Shown here one piece after another: positions 30,167 through 39,115 of a stretch of 64,000 nucleotides of DNA (position 1 is the stretch's first letter; each line of letters starts with the position of its first letter). This stretch comes from an uncultured Anaerolineae bacterium. GTDB lineage: Bacteria > Chloroflexota > Anaerolineae > Aggregatilineales > Phototrophicaceae. Where the stretch lies: assembly GCA_937995825.1 (NCBI GenBank), contig CALKJO010000002.1:186001-250000 (forward strand), read 5' to 3'. Made by a program: the position numbers and the translations under genes. The notes below the pieces were generated by a model. It saw only the letters and a list, made by a program, of their open reading frames with translations. It ran no database searches and was not told the origin of the DNA.

Positions 30167-31777
30167 TCATCCATCTTCGAACAGGCGCAGCAGCTTGAGC
30201 GCGATGTGCAGGTTGGTGCGCGTCGGCGCGTCGTCCAGCCGCGCATTCAGCCGCGCCTTGAGCTGATCGAGCCGATAGTTGAGCGTGCTGCGGTGGATCG
30301 ACAGCGCTTCGGCGGTCGCCACGCCGCTGCCGCCGCTGTCGAGATAGGTCTCCAGCGTGCGGAAGAGGTCTGCGCCGTCGTCGCGGCGCAGTGCGCGCAG
30401 CGCCGCCGCATACGGATTGCCCGCCAGCGCGTCCGCGCCCGCCCGATAGAGCGTGTGCAGATAGCCGAGATCGGCGAAGCGCACGATCTGACCGGGCAGA
30501 CTCAGCCGCCGCGCGATGATCAGCGCCTCCCGCGCCTGCTGATACGCCCCAACTGCGCGGTCAGCGCCCCGCGTTATGCCGCTGACCGCGACCCGCATCC
30601 CGTTGAGCGCGCCGCGAACGGCGTCCGCCATTTTGTCCAGCGGCGCGTCGGTGTTGGCGACAGCGACCAACTGCCCGGCAAAGCCGCCGATGATGGCGCG
30701 CCAGCGCTCGGTCTCCGCCAGCCGATTGACGCGCCGCGCCCACTGCGCCGCCCGTTCGCGCTCGGTCAGGGGCATGTCTGCCAGCAGCAGGGCGTAATCC
30801 GCATCGAGATCGACGCCAAAGCGCAGCGCGCCGTCCATGAGCGCGCCCTCGTTCCCGCGCCCGACGCCTTCGAGCAGTCCCGCCAGCAGTCCGCCTTTGA
30901 GCGACGCTTCCGCGTCTTGGACGGCTTCGCGATGGAGCATGATCAGCGCCGCGATGGTCGCGCCGCTCTCAATCGCCATCCGATCCAAATCCGACAGCGG
31001 GCGATCATCGGCGATGATCCACAGATAGCCGTAAAGCTCGCCGTGAACGACAATCGGCGCGAGGATGCGCTCCATCTCCAGACCGACATCCGCCATCTGC
31101 CCAATCGCCACCGGGCGCAGCGTCGCCCGAATCTGCGGCAGGATGCCGCGCTCCTCCAGCGCCGCGACCAGGCGCGGGTCGGTGCGCCCTTTGTCGAGCG
31201 TGTAGCGGCGTGCCTCATCGTATGCGCCGACGTTGAAGGCTGCCAGCGCGTCGAAGCGGTCGGTCTCGATGCTGATCGACTGCCCGATCAACTGCGCCAT
31301 CGTCTCGGCGAGCTGCTGCAAGTCGCCGCCGTCCAGCACCAACTGCGACAGGACGCGGTGGATGTGCAGAGCGCGCTCATAGAGCGCCAGCGGCTCCTGG
31401 GCGATGCGCTGATTGGCAGCCCGCGCCACATCGACAAAGCGCGTCTGATACGGGATTTCCACTAAGGGAAACGCCAGCGCGTCCGCTGTTCGGCGCAGTC
31501 CGGCGCTCAGACGCGGAATCGCCCGCCCAACCGTGACCGCCAGCCCGACGACGCCGCGCGCTGCCATCTGCTCGATGTAATGGCAGCGTCCGGCATCGTC
31601 GGGGGGGAGATTGAGATCGGTCGTCAGCACCAGTTCGCCGCCGTTGACCCATTCGTAGGCGTCCGCGCCGCTGGCGATATGCACCCAAGCGACCGGCTTC
31701 TTCAGCCCCTCGTGTCCAGCGGCGACGTGCGCCCCCGCCATTTCCGGCAGCCGCAGCGCTTCTGCAATCGTGAGCAT
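30167..31777 (-). CDS. PucR-family transcriptional regulator
   Basis: 536 aa. N-terminal PucR domain (TIAEALRLPEMAGAHVAAGHEGL, HIASGADAYEWVNGGELVLTT), a middle GAF/GGDEF-like CdaR region, and the C-terminal PucR-type helix-turn-helix ETYLDSGGSGVATAEALSIHRSTLNYRLDQLKARL (positions ~30225-30340). Such regulators control purine, amino acid or sugar-acid catabolism; the ligand is unknown. It probably governs the downstream LLM oxidoreductase or itself. Confidence 0.9.
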   Translation of the reverse strand: MLTIAEALRLPEMAGAHVAAGHEGLKKPVAWVHIASGADAYEWVNGGELVLTTDLNLPPDDAGRCHYIEQMAARGVVGLAVTVGRAIPRLSAGLRRTADALAFPLVEIPYQTRFVDVARAANQRIAQEPLALYERALHIHRVLSQLVLDGGDLQQLAETMAQLIGQSISIETDRFDALAAFNVGAYDEARRYTLDKGRTDPRLVAALEERGILPQIRATLRPVAIGQMADVGLEMERILAPIVVHGELYGYLWIIADDRPLSDLDRMAIESGATIAALIMLHREAVQDAEASLKGGLLAGLLEGVGRGNEGALMDGALRFGVDLDADYALLLADMPLTERERAAQWARRVNRLAETERWRAIIGGFAGQLVAVANTDAPLDKMADAVRGALNGMRVAVSGITRGADRAVGAYQQAREALIIARRLSLPGQIVRFADLGYLHTLYRAGADALAGNPYAAALRALRRDDGADLFRTLETYLDSGGSGVATAEALSIHRSTLNYRLDQLKARLNARLDDAPTRTNLHIALKLLRLFEDG

Positions 31778-32112
31778 CTTTCCGTCCTTGTCTTCCCGTT
31801 CATTTGTTAGAGATACGCACCTGCATCGCCGCGAACGCCTGCGCGCGTGTGTCCGTCAAAGCGGTCGTGTGTTCCATGCTGCACATGCCGCGCACTGCCG
31901 CCGTGCGGCTGTGTTCGATCAGCCACCATGGCGCGGGCGACTCCAGGCTGACGATACGAGCTATGGATAAGCCATAATATAGAGGGTCTTTCCATCTCTG
32001 TGACGCTTACGTAAGGGGCAGTTACCATACCGACCTGAACCTAAATATAGCGAGGTTGTGTATAATTTAAAGCGAGCGTTTAGAGATGTCGCCATAGGGG
32101 AGATTCGAAACG
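31778..32112. promoter_or_regulatory. Divergent regulatory region between pucR-type gene and DUF6159 gene
   Basis: No protein gene seen here. A perfect palindrome CTTACGTAAG lies at 32006-32015 and an intact TATAAT at 32061-32066, about 47 bases before ATG 32113, with only a poor -35. Facing the other way a TATATT near 31970 with GTCACA 17 bases upstream is a weak candidate for the regulator gene. The palindrome is a possible operator, perhaps for the PucR protein; no experiment supports this. Confidence 0.4.
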
Positions 32113-32958
32113 ATGTTTGAGTCGATTTCGCGCAGTTGGGCGCCGGTGCAGGCGAGCCTGAACGTGCTGCGCGCCGATAAAGAACTGATCATCTATCCGC
32201 TGGTGTCGATGGGCGCGATGATCGTCGTCACGCTGACCTTCATCATCCCGCTGGCTGCTACTGGATTGTTCCGCGTGTTCACCGAAGGCGATGGCTTGAG
32301 CATCGACGCGATGATCGTCCTGTTTTTGTACTATGTCGTCTCCTATACCGTCATTTTCTTCTGCAATTCGGCGCTGGTGGCGGGGGCGCTGCTGCGGCTG
32401 CGCGGCGGCGATCCGACTGTCAGCTATGGCTTTCAGGAAGCCAGCAAGCGCATCAGCAGCCTCCTCGGCTACGCGCTGATCGCATCAACCGTCGGCATGA
32501 TCTTGCAGGCGATTCGCGAGCGCTCCGACACAATCGGGCAGATCGTGGTCAGTCTGATCGGCGGCGCGTGGAATCTGGTCACGTTTCTGGTCGTGCCGGT
32601 ACTGGTGGCGGAGGATGTCAGCCCGCTGGATGCGATCCGCCGCAGCTCTGAGCTGCTCAAGAGAACCTGGGGCGGGCAGATCGTCGGCAGTTTCAGCATT
32701 GGCGGGGTCTTCGGGCTGGCGATCTTGGGTGTGATCGTGCTGGGCGGGATTTTGGTCGCTGTCGCCGCCAGCATCGCGCCCGCGCTGGGGATTCTGCTCT
32801 TCATCCTCCTGCTAATCGTGGTGGTGGGGATCGGGCTGCTGTCGTCGGCGCTGAGCGGCATCTACACCGCCGCGCTCTACCGCTACGCGACGGAAGGGGA
32901 AGTCGATTTCTTCGATGAGTCGCTGATTCAGGGCGCATTCAAGCCCAAACGCGCCTGA
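32113..32958 (+). CDS. DUF6159-like polytopic membrane protein
   Basis: 281 aa with about six TM helices (~30-60, 78-105, 118-140, 160-180, 200-230, 232-262). The conserved start MFESISRSWAPVQASLNVLRADKELIIYPLVS, cytoplasmic GYALIASTVGMILQ and LDAIRRSSELLKRTWGGQIVGSFSIGG segments match DUF6159 proteins (exact block order seen at 32113-32720). Function unknown. It precedes the cox cluster but has its own promoter at 32061 and the oxidase has another at 33038. Confidence 0.75.
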   Translation: MFESISRSWAPVQASLNVLRADKELIIYPLVSMGAMIVVTLTFIIPLAATGLFRVFTEGDGLSIDAMIVLFLYYVVSYTVIFFCNSALVAGALLRLRGGDPTVSYGFQEASKRISSLLGYALIASTVGMILQAIRERSDTIGQIVVSLIGGAWNLVTFLVVPVLVAEDVSPLDAIRRSSELLKRTWGGQIVGSFSIGGVFGLAILGVIVLGGILVAVAASIAPALGILLFILLLIVVVGIGLLSSALSGIYTAALYRYATEGEVDFFDESLIQGAFKPKRA

Positions 32959-33037
32959 TCGTGCTGATCATAGGGCGATCCCTTGCAAGATCACTCTAGA
33001 ACATCATAAAGAAACTGTTTACAAAGCGATTAATTTC

Positions 33038-33066
33038 TTGCCAGATGCGCCAGCTTGCGTTAGAAT
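33038..33066 (+). promoter_or_regulatory. Promoter of the cox cluster
   Basis: TTGCCA (33038-33043), 17-base spacer, TAGAAT (33061-33066). Transcription would start near 33073, upstream of both possible coxB starts (33101 and 33170). Confidence 0.65.
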
Positions 33067-33169
33067 AAGCATAGATTGTGTAATTTTGAACAAGTAACAA
33101 ATGTCCTTCTTCGCCTATGACGAAAAGGATGAATCGTCTCGTCGAGAGCGTTTTACGCAGGACGTGTCT

Positions 33170-34366
33170 ATGAATCTTTCCACGCGTTCGCCCGGCAGCG
33201 CCGGGTCTGGGATCAGCCCGATCTGGGTGGTTGCGGCAGGTCTGGCGATCATCTTCGGCGGTCTCCTTATCGGCTCATTCGCCCCCGCGATCTTGCCGCC
33301 GCAGGCATCCGCTGAATCGCGCCAGATCGATGCCCTGTTCCGCTTCATGCTCGCCATCGGCGGGTCGATCTTTTTGCTGGTGCAGGGGATGCTGGTCTAT
33401 TCGGTCATCCGCTTTCGCGCCAAGCCCGGCGACGCCAGCGATGGCGCGCCGATTCACGGCAACACCACGCTCGAATTCGTCTGGACGATCATCCCCGCGA
33501 TCATCGTCACGGTGCTTGCCCTCTACAGCGTCAGCGTCTGGAACAGCACCCACAGCATCAAACCGAATGAGCAGACGGTCGGCGCGGTCGGCGCGCGCTA
33601 TGCCTGGACGTTCAACTACCAACTCGATGCGCGCGCGCTCCCAAGCGGCGTGACGCTCGACCAGCTTGAGCCGAATATCCGCGCCGCGGTCGAGAACGGC
33701 GGACTCACGCTGTCATCCACGCAGCTTCACACCTGGGTCAATCAGCCGGTCGCCGTCAGCATGAACACGCAGGATGTCAATCATGCCTTCTGGATTCCGG
33801 GGATGCGCGTCAAGCAGGATTTGCTCGCCGGACGCACCACCGAGATTCGCTTCACCCCGATCGAAGCGGGCGTCTATCGCATCGTCTGCGCCGAGCTGTG
33901 CGGCTCCGGGCATGGCAACATGGCGGGGTCGGTCGATGTCAATGGCAATCTGGTCGGGGCGTGGCTGATCGTCCATGAGAGCGAGGACGCTTTCCGCAGC
34001 GAGTTTTTCGATCCGCTGGCGCGCGCAGCGCTCTTCCCACCGGAAGACCCGGTCGAGCGCGGACGACAAATTCTCGCCAGCGGCGTCTATCCGTGCGCAT
34101 CCTGCCATGTGGTCGATGATCTCGGCTGGAACGGCGCGGTCGGGCCCAATCTGAACAACGTCGGCAGCCGCGCCGCGACCCGCGTCGCAGGCGAGTCCGC
34201 CGAGGAATATCTGCGCATCTCGATTCGGATGCCAGGCGCATATCTCGTGCCAGGCTACAACAACCTGATGCCGCAGTTCAACGCCGAACCCGGTCAGCCC
34301 AACTATATGCCTGACGACGATCTCGATGCGATCATCGCCTATTTGCTGACCCTCAAGACCAGTTGA
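33170..34366 (+). CDS. coxB: Cytochrome c oxidase subunit II with fused cytochrome c (caa3 type)
   Basis: About 398 aa. Two N-terminal TM segments (~17-42, ~60-85) with a Pro-rich periplasmic loop, the TTLEFVWTIIPAIIV helix, then the CuA cupredoxin domain ending CAELCGSGHGNM (C240, C244, H248, M251 plus an upstream His), and a C-terminal cytochrome c domain with CASCH (C309, C312, H313) and a distal NLMPQF Met ligand. Electrons enter through the fused heme c, pass to CuA and on to subunit I. ATG 33170 has AGGA upstream; ATG 33101 has none but cannot be excluded. Confidence 0.93.
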   Translation: MNLSTRSPGSAGSGISPIWVVAAGLAIIFGGLLIGSFAPAILPPQASAESRQIDALFRFMLAIGGSIFLLVQGMLVYSVIRFRAKPGDASDGAPIHGNTTLEFVWTIIPAIIVTVLALYSVSVWNSTHSIKPNEQTVGAVGARYAWTFNYQLDARALPSGVTLDQLEPNIRAAVENGGLTLSSTQLHTWVNQPVAVSMNTQDVNHAFWIPGMRVKQDLLAGRTTEIRFTPIEAGVYRIVCAELCGSGHGNMAGSVDVNGNLVGAWLIVHESEDAFRSEFFDPLARAALFPPEDPVERGRQILASGVYPCASCHVVDDLGWNGAVGPNLNNVGSRAATRVAGESAEEYLRISIRMPGAYLVPGYNNLMPQFNAEPGQPNYMPDDDLDAIIAYLLTLKTS

Positions 34367-34396
34367 CGACGGAATGAGTGAGATAAAGGGGTAACG

Positions 34397-36109
34397 ATGG
34401 CAACTATTTCAGTTCCTCTCATCGGCGGACGCGCCGTCGAGGGTAAGCGCTTCGGGATCAGCGACATTCTGCGCTGGACGGTCGATCACAAGGTCATCGG
34501 CATCCAGTATATGCTGACGGCAAGCTTCTTCTTCATCGTCGGCGGGGCGCTGGCGATGCTGATCCGCTGGGAACTGCTGACGCCCACGCTCGACATCATG
34601 GCAGATGGGCAGCAGTACAATCAGCTTTTCAGCATTCACGGCACGGTCATGATCTTCTTGTGGATCGTCCCGATGATGGCGGGCTTCGGCAATTACCTGC
34701 TGCCGCTGATGCTCGGCGCGAAGGACATGGCGTTCCCGTGGCTGAATGCGTTCGCCTTCTGGCTGATCCCACCGGCGGGCATCCTGATGCTCATGGGCTG
34801 GTTCGTCGGGCAGGCGGAAGCAGGCTGGACAAGCTATCCGCCGCTCAGCACGCTCTACAGCCTGGATGGACAGACGCTCTGGGCGATGTCGCTGCATCTG
34901 CTCGGCTTGTCGTCCATTCTGGGCGCCGTCAATTTCATCGTCACGATCAAAAATATGCGCCCCGTAGGCATGGGCTATTTCCAGATGCCGCTGTTCGTCT
35001 GGGCGATCCTGGCGACTTCGATCATCATCCTGATGGCAACGCCCTTCCTGGCTGGCGCGCTCACGCTGCTGATTCTGGATCGCGTCGTCGGGACGCAGTT
35101 CTTCAATCCAGCGCAGGGCGGCGATGTGCTGCTGTGGCAGAATGTCTTCTGGTTCTACAGCCATCCAGCGGTGTATATCATGGTGCTGCCCGCCTTCGGC
35201 ATCCTGTCTGAAGTGCTGTCGGTGCATGCGCGCAAGCCGATCTTCGGCTACCGCGCAATTGCGCTCTCCAGCCTGGCGATTGCGCTGGTCGGGTTCACCG
35301 TCTGGGCGCATCACATGTTCACCAGCCTGACGCCCGAACTGCGCATCCCGTTCATGATCACGTCGATGATCATCGCTGTGCCGACAGGGATCAAGGTCTT
35401 CAGCTGGCTCGGCACGCTGTTCATGGGCAAGATTCGCTTCACCAGCGCGATGCTGTTCGGCTTGGGCTTTTTGTCGATGTTCGTGATCGGCGGCATCAGC
35501 GGCGTCATGCTGGCGTCTGTGCCGTATAACATCCACGTCCATGACACCTATTTCGTCGTCAGCCACCTGCATTTTGTGCTGTACGGCGGCAGCGTGTTCG
35601 GCATCTACGCCGGACTTTACCACTGGTTCCCCAAGATCAGCGGGCGGATGCTCGATGAGCGGCTGGGACGGCTGCACTTCATCGTCACCTACATCAGCTT
35701 CTTCTTCACCTTCTTCCCGCAGCATATCCTCGGCATGTCGGGGATGCCGCGCCGCGTCGCGGTTTACGCGCCGGAATATCAGTCGCTCAATGTGGTGGTC
35801 AGCATCGCCAGCTTCATCCTCGGTATCTCAACCTTCATCCTGATTTGGAATGTGATCGTCAGCCTCCGTGCCGGCAAACGCGCCAGCGCCAATCCCTGGC
35901 GCGCGCTGACGCTCGAATGGGCGACCAGCAGCCCGCCGCCGGTCACCAACTTCATCGGCGATCCGGTTCCGTATCGCAATCCGTATGGCTATGGCTCGGA
36001 GAGCGCCAACGCCTATCTCAACGCGCTCGAAAGCGCCTATGGACCGTCCGAACATCCATCGCCCGACGCGCCGAAGGCGATCAAGCCCGCGCCCGCCGCC
36101 GGAGATTGA
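34397..36109 (+). CDS. coxA: Cytochrome c oxidase subunit I, A2-type heme-copper oxidase
   Basis: 570 aa, about 12-13 TM helices. Ligand motifs: FSIHGTVMIFLW (heme a His), YSHPAVYIMVLPAFGI (CuB His and cross-linked Tyr region; Tyr254-Ser255-His256), WAHHMF (CuB His pair), and HDTYFVVSHLHFVLYGG (heme a/a3 His). The usual proton-channel Glu of HPEVY is absent; the Tyr-Ser motif replaces it, the mark of A2 oxidases such as Thermus caa3. Shine-Dalgarno AAAGGGG precedes the ATG. Reduces O2 to water and pumps protons. Confidence 0.97.
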   Translation: MATISVPLIGGRAVEGKRFGISDILRWTVDHKVIGIQYMLTASFFFIVGGALAMLIRWELLTPTLDIMADGQQYNQLFSIHGTVMIFLWIVPMMAGFGNYLLPLMLGAKDMAFPWLNAFAFWLIPPAGILMLMGWFVGQAEAGWTSYPPLSTLYSLDGQTLWAMSLHLLGLSSILGAVNFIVTIKNMRPVGMGYFQMPLFVWAILATSIIILMATPFLAGALTLLILDRVVGTQFFNPAQGGDVLLWQNVFWFYSHPAVYIMVLPAFGILSEVLSVHARKPIFGYRAIALSSLAIALVGFTVWAHHMFTSLTPELRIPFMITSMIIAVPTGIKVFSWLGTLFMGKIRFTSAMLFGLGFLSMFVIGGISGVMLASVPYNIHVHDTYFVVSHLHFVLYGGSVFGIYAGLYHWFPKISGRMLDERLGRLHFIVTYISFFFTFFPQHILGMSGMPRRVAVYAPEYQSLNVVVSIASFILGISTFILIWNVIVSLRAGKRASANPWRALTLEWATSSPPPVTNFIGDPVPYRNPYGYGSESANAYLNALESAYGPSEHPSPDAPKAIKPAPAAGD

Positions 36110-36128
36110 TCACCGCATGAAAAACAGA

Positions 36129-36180
36129 GTCGCAGCGGCGCAGGCTGACCGCCTTCTCGGCGTCTTTGCGCCGCTGCGAT
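36129..36180 (+). promoter_or_regulatory. Strong intercistronic hairpin in the cox cluster
   Basis: A perfect 13-bp inverted repeat, TCGCAGCGGCGCA (36130-36142) and TGCGCCGCTGCGA (36167-36179), with wobble pairs possible at both ends and a 24-base loop. No T run follows, so it is not a classic terminator. It lies between coxA and the next subunit III-like gene and could protect the coxA mRNA end or lower downstream expression. Confidence 0.7.
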
Positions 36181-36205
36181 CTGGGGATAGCGACAAAAAA
36201 TACAC

Positions 36206-36772
36206 ATGAACGCTGAACACAGCTTATCCCGCGACGAACGGATCGCGCTGCAAAACCGCAAGACCGGCATCACCGTCTTTCAGATTTCCTGGATCATGGT
36301 GTTCGTCTGTCTCTGCATCGTCAACTTGCAGATTCGCAGCAATTTTCCATCTTGGCCGCCCGCAGGCGTCGCCGCCCTCGACCGCATCCTGCCGACGATT
36401 GCCACGCTCGCCCTGATCGCCAGCGGAGTCACGACACAGCGCGGCGTTAAGGGCGATCTGGTGACTCAGTGGCGCATCGCGCTTGGGCTGGGGATCGTGT
36501 TCACGCTGATCATGTTCGCGCAGTGGGTGACGGTCGATACTGGCGGTCTGGGCGCGCAGTACGGCACGATCTTCCGCGTGATGGTCGCGTACCATGCCGT
36601 TCACGCCGTCGTCATCGGCTGGATCATGTGGGGTGTGGTCAAAAAGGCGGCGCGCGGCGATTACGCCGATGGCAATCCGCTCAAAACTTGGATCATCGAA
36701 GGAGCGGCGCGCCTGTGGTATTTCGTGATCGCCGCGTGGGTGCTGTTTTACATCGTCCTCTACATCGTCTAG
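36206..36772 (+). CDS. Cytochrome c oxidase subunit III-like protein (first copy)
   Basis: 188 aa, about five TM helices. It has the subunit III layout without strong identity: a TM with AQWVTVDTGGL between helices, AYHAVHAVVIGWIMWG (compare FHG-x-HV-x2-G of subunit III), and the final ARLWYFVIAAWVLFYIVLYIV resembling W-x-FVD-x-VW. Heme is not expected. It may be a second subunit III or a lineage-specific quinol-oxidase-like relative. Located between the hairpin at 36129 and the unidentified membrane protein at 36815. Confidence 0.7.
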   Translation: MNAEHSLSRDERIALQNRKTGITVFQISWIMVFVCLCIVNLQIRSNFPSWPPAGVAALDRILPTIATLALIASGVTTQRGVKGDLVTQWRIALGLGIVFTLIMFAQWVTVDTGGLGAQYGTIFRVMVAYHAVHAVVIGWIMWGVVKKAARGDYADGNPLKTWIIEGAARLWYFVIAAWVLFYIVLYIV

Positions 36773-36781
36773 TGCTATAAT
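36773..36781 (+). promoter_or_regulatory. Extended -10 promoter inside the cox cluster
   Basis: TGCTATAAT overlaps the end of the preceding gene and stands 34 bases before the ATG at 36815. TG-n-TATAAT is a consensus extended -10, so a clear -35 is not needed. Suggests internal transcription of 36815-39115. Confidence 0.55.
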
Positions 36782-36814
36782 GACGCCAATTTTCGTCACA
36801 GGGGGTTTTTCCGT

Positions 36815-37921
36815 ATGCAACCAGGATTGAGCCGAGCCATCCCCATGGGGATTCTGGGGTTTGGGCTGGGCGCGTTTCTCGTGCTGGTGGTGCGCGGCTT
36901 GCAGTCGATGGATCCCGTCTGGGATGCGGGAACGGGCTTGGTCTTTGCCACGCTGTTCTGCGCCGGCTTTTTCGTCTGGGGAATGGGCGCATTTGATCCC
37001 AAAATGAGCGCGCACGGCGAAGAAGCGCACGCCGAACCCGATCCCGATGATGCGCCTCCGCCGGCGCTGGTCAGCGGCATCACCTGGCAGGTTGCCGCGC
37101 TGCTGAGCGTTACCATCGTCATCCTGTTCGCCGCTGGCGCGTACAGCGGGCTTGGGCTGACCATCACTACTGATCCGCTCGCCTCCCGCAGCATGATCGG
37201 CATGAACCCGGTCACAGTGGCTGACCTGGCGCACCTGATCATCCTGCTGATCATCACACCGGTCGTGCTGCTTGTGCCGCTCATCGGTGTGATCGCGCTG
37301 GCGCGGTGGCTGCTGCGTCCGCCGCAAGACGGGACGAAGCGCACAACCCAGAACTGGCTGCTGCGCGTCGTGGTGGTTTTGGGGCTGTTCAGCGCCGGCC
37401 CCTTGCTGATCCCGCTCTGGTTCGACACCGTGACGCCGCTGCGAGGTCCTCCGCTGCCGCTGATCCTGTTCACCATCCCGACGTCGATCAGCCAAATCGT
37501 CACCGACTGGGTTTACCAGGGACTGGTCAGTTTGTTCGGCGGCGTGACCACGATTTACGTCAGCCAGTTGGTCTTTTTCATCGCCTTCATCGCAGCGGCG
37601 ATCCTCTCGCTGCTGATCGTCGGCGGCGGGCTGGGGCTGATCTTCTTTGCGCTGGCGCGCGGGCTGGCGATCAGCAAAGCCGAAGCCGAACTCAAGGCGA
37701 AGCGGCTCGCTGCGCGCGCTGAACGTCAGCAGGCGGCGGCACTCACTTCTGGCACGACGGCGGTCGCGGCGCTGCCCAGCGGCGGCGCGATGGCGCTGCC
37801 CGATGCCGCTCAGGATGATGACGGCGATCTCGACAAGCCCGCCATCTGGGTGCAGATCGTTGCCACCGTTGCGCGCACCCTCGCCCGTATCCTGCGCGGC
37901 GCAACCCGTTCGCTGCAATAA
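36815..37921 (+). CDS. Unidentified polytopic membrane protein in the cox cluster
   Basis: 368 aa, about eight TM helices with an acidic His/Asp/Glu/Pro loop (~68-87: HGEEAHAEPDPDDAP) and a long Ala/Arg-rich cytoplasmic tail (~285-368). I recognise no family. No heme-binding or copper-binding motif is evident, although the His-containing acidic loop could bind metal. AGGGGG precedes the ATG and an extended -10 lies upstream. Its position between two subunit III-like genes suggests an oxidase subunit or assembly factor particular to this lineage. Confidence 0.7.
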   Translation: MQPGLSRAIPMGILGFGLGAFLVLVVRGLQSMDPVWDAGTGLVFATLFCAGFFVWGMGAFDPKMSAHGEEAHAEPDPDDAPPPALVSGITWQVAALLSVTIVILFAAGAYSGLGLTITTDPLASRSMIGMNPVTVADLAHLIILLIITPVVLLVPLIGVIALARWLLRPPQDGTKRTTQNWLLRVVVVLGLFSAGPLLIPLWFDTVTPLRGPPLPLILFTIPTSISQIVTDWVYQGLVSLFGGVTTIYVSQLVFFIAFIAAAILSLLIVGGGLGLIFFALARGLAISKAEAELKAKRLAARAERQQAAALTSGTTAVAALPSGGAMALPDAAQDDDGDLDKPAIWVQIVATVARTLARILRGATRSLQ

Positions 37922-37937
37922 CAGAGGAGAAGCCAAA

Positions 37938-38567
37938 ATGAGCGAAGCGCGCCTTGAAGCAGGCGTCCACCACGCCGCAGTGCATAATGACAGCCTGAAG
38001 TTCGGCATGTGGCTGTTTCTGGCATCCGAGGTGATCATCTTCACAGTCCTGATCGCCGCGTATGTCGTCTTCAGCCTCGACAACCGCGGTATCGTCAAGC
38101 AAATTCATGAGTCAACCATCAATGTTCTCGGTCTGCGCCTGCCGAGCGTGTTTCTGGTCGCGCTCAACACCTTCTTTCTGCTCACCAGCAGTTGGACGCT
38201 GGTCATGGGGCTGCGCGAAGCGGAACGAGGCAGCCGCAAAGGCTTGGCGCAGTGGATCACCTACACAGCCATCCTCGGAATCGTCTTTCTGGTTTTCCAG
38301 TACATCGAGTACGGCATCCTGGCGCATGAAGGCGTCGTCATCAACGGCACGGGTCCGCTTGCCGAATTCGGGATGCGCTTCTACACGCCAACCGCCATCC
38401 ACGGCGCGCATGTGCTGGTCGGCGTCTTGTGGGCATTCTGGGTGATCCGGCAAGCCAATCGCGGCGCATACGATCAGAATCCCGTCGGCGTTGAGGTCTT
38501 CGGCTTGTATTGGCACTTCGTCGATGTCGTCTGGATCGTGATCTTCACAGTCGTGTATCTGATTTAG
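37938..38567 (+). CDS. coxC: Cytochrome c oxidase subunit III
   Basis: 209 aa with five TM helices. Typical features: LKFGMWLFLASEVIIFTVLIAAY near the N-terminus, LNTFFLLTSSWTLVMGL, FQYIEYG, FYTPTAIHGAHVLVGVLW (FHG-H-VxxG motif) and VFGLYWHFVDVVWIVIFTVVYL at the end. Shine-Dalgarno AGAGGAGAAG before ATG 37938 makes this the start; the longer frame from 37647 overlaps the previous gene. Adjacent to subunit IV by 8 bases. Confidence 0.93.
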   Translation: MSEARLEAGVHHAAVHNDSLKFGMWLFLASEVIIFTVLIAAYVVFSLDNRGIVKQIHESTINVLGLRLPSVFLVALNTFFLLTSSWTLVMGLREAERGSRKGLAQWITYTAILGIVFLVFQYIEYGILAHEGVVINGTGPLAEFGMRFYTPTAIHGAHVLVGVLWAFWVIRQANRGAYDQNPVGVEVFGLYWHFVDVVWIVIFTVVYLI

Positions 38568-38575
38568 GGGGCAGC

Positions 38576-39115
38576 ATGTCCGAAGAAACCAAACCGACCG
38601 AGGCGGCTGAAGAGTCGCAGACGATGTGGCTGCGCAGCGAGCGGGCTGAGGCAGCCGCGCCCGCCGCAGCATCGATCACAGACGCTCCATCCCCCCCTGT
38701 GCCCGCGCCAGCGGCTGAGGCGGTCTGGGCGGCGGCGCGCGCCTCCCACGCTGACGCGCCCGCGCCCCGCGCGCCGAGACCGCTATTGAGCGCGTGGATC
38801 GATGAGCGTGACGGCGGCGACTCGACCTACTTCTTCGGCAGGATCATCCCGATGCCGATGTATACGGTGATCTTCGCTGTCCTTGCCGTGATCACGCTGG
38901 TTGAGGTCATCATCTCGGAGCTGCCGGAGGGTTTTCTCGGCACGCTTCTGCTGGTTGCGCTGTCGCTGGCAAAGGCGGTGCTGGTAGTTTTGTTCTACAT
39001 GCATCTGCGCAGTGACAGCCGATTTTTCGCCGCTGCGCTGATCCTGCCGCTGATCATCGGGCTGATCTCCGCCATGTTCCTGCTCGCCGTCCCGACCACC
39101 GGCTATCCATATTGA
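38576..39115 (+). CDS. coxD: Cytochrome c oxidase subunit IV (prokaryotic, CtaF/CoxD type)
   Basis: 179 aa. A ~75-residue Ala/Pro/Glu-rich cytoplasmic extension, then three TM helices: YTVIFAVLAVITLVEVII, LLLVALSLAKAVLVVLFYMHLR with the conserved LAKA..V..FYMHLR motif of bacterial subunit IV, and AALILPLIIGLISAMFLLAV. The motif is diagnostic. The long N-terminal extension is unusual for the family. Last gene of the oxidase cluster. Confidence 0.88.
   Translation: MSEETKPTEAAEESQTMWLRSERAEAAAPAAASITDAPSPPVPAPAAEAVWAAARASHADAPAPRAPRPLLSAWIDERDGGDSTYFFGRIIPMPMYTVIFAVLAVITLVEVIISELPEGFLGTLLLVALSLAKAVLVVLFYMHLRSDSRFFAAALILPLIIGLISAMFLLAVPTTGYPY

Noticed and set aside
36224-38098. Long minus-strand frame across the cox genes
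   Set aside because: Charged, repetitive composition typical of the antisense of membrane-protein codons.
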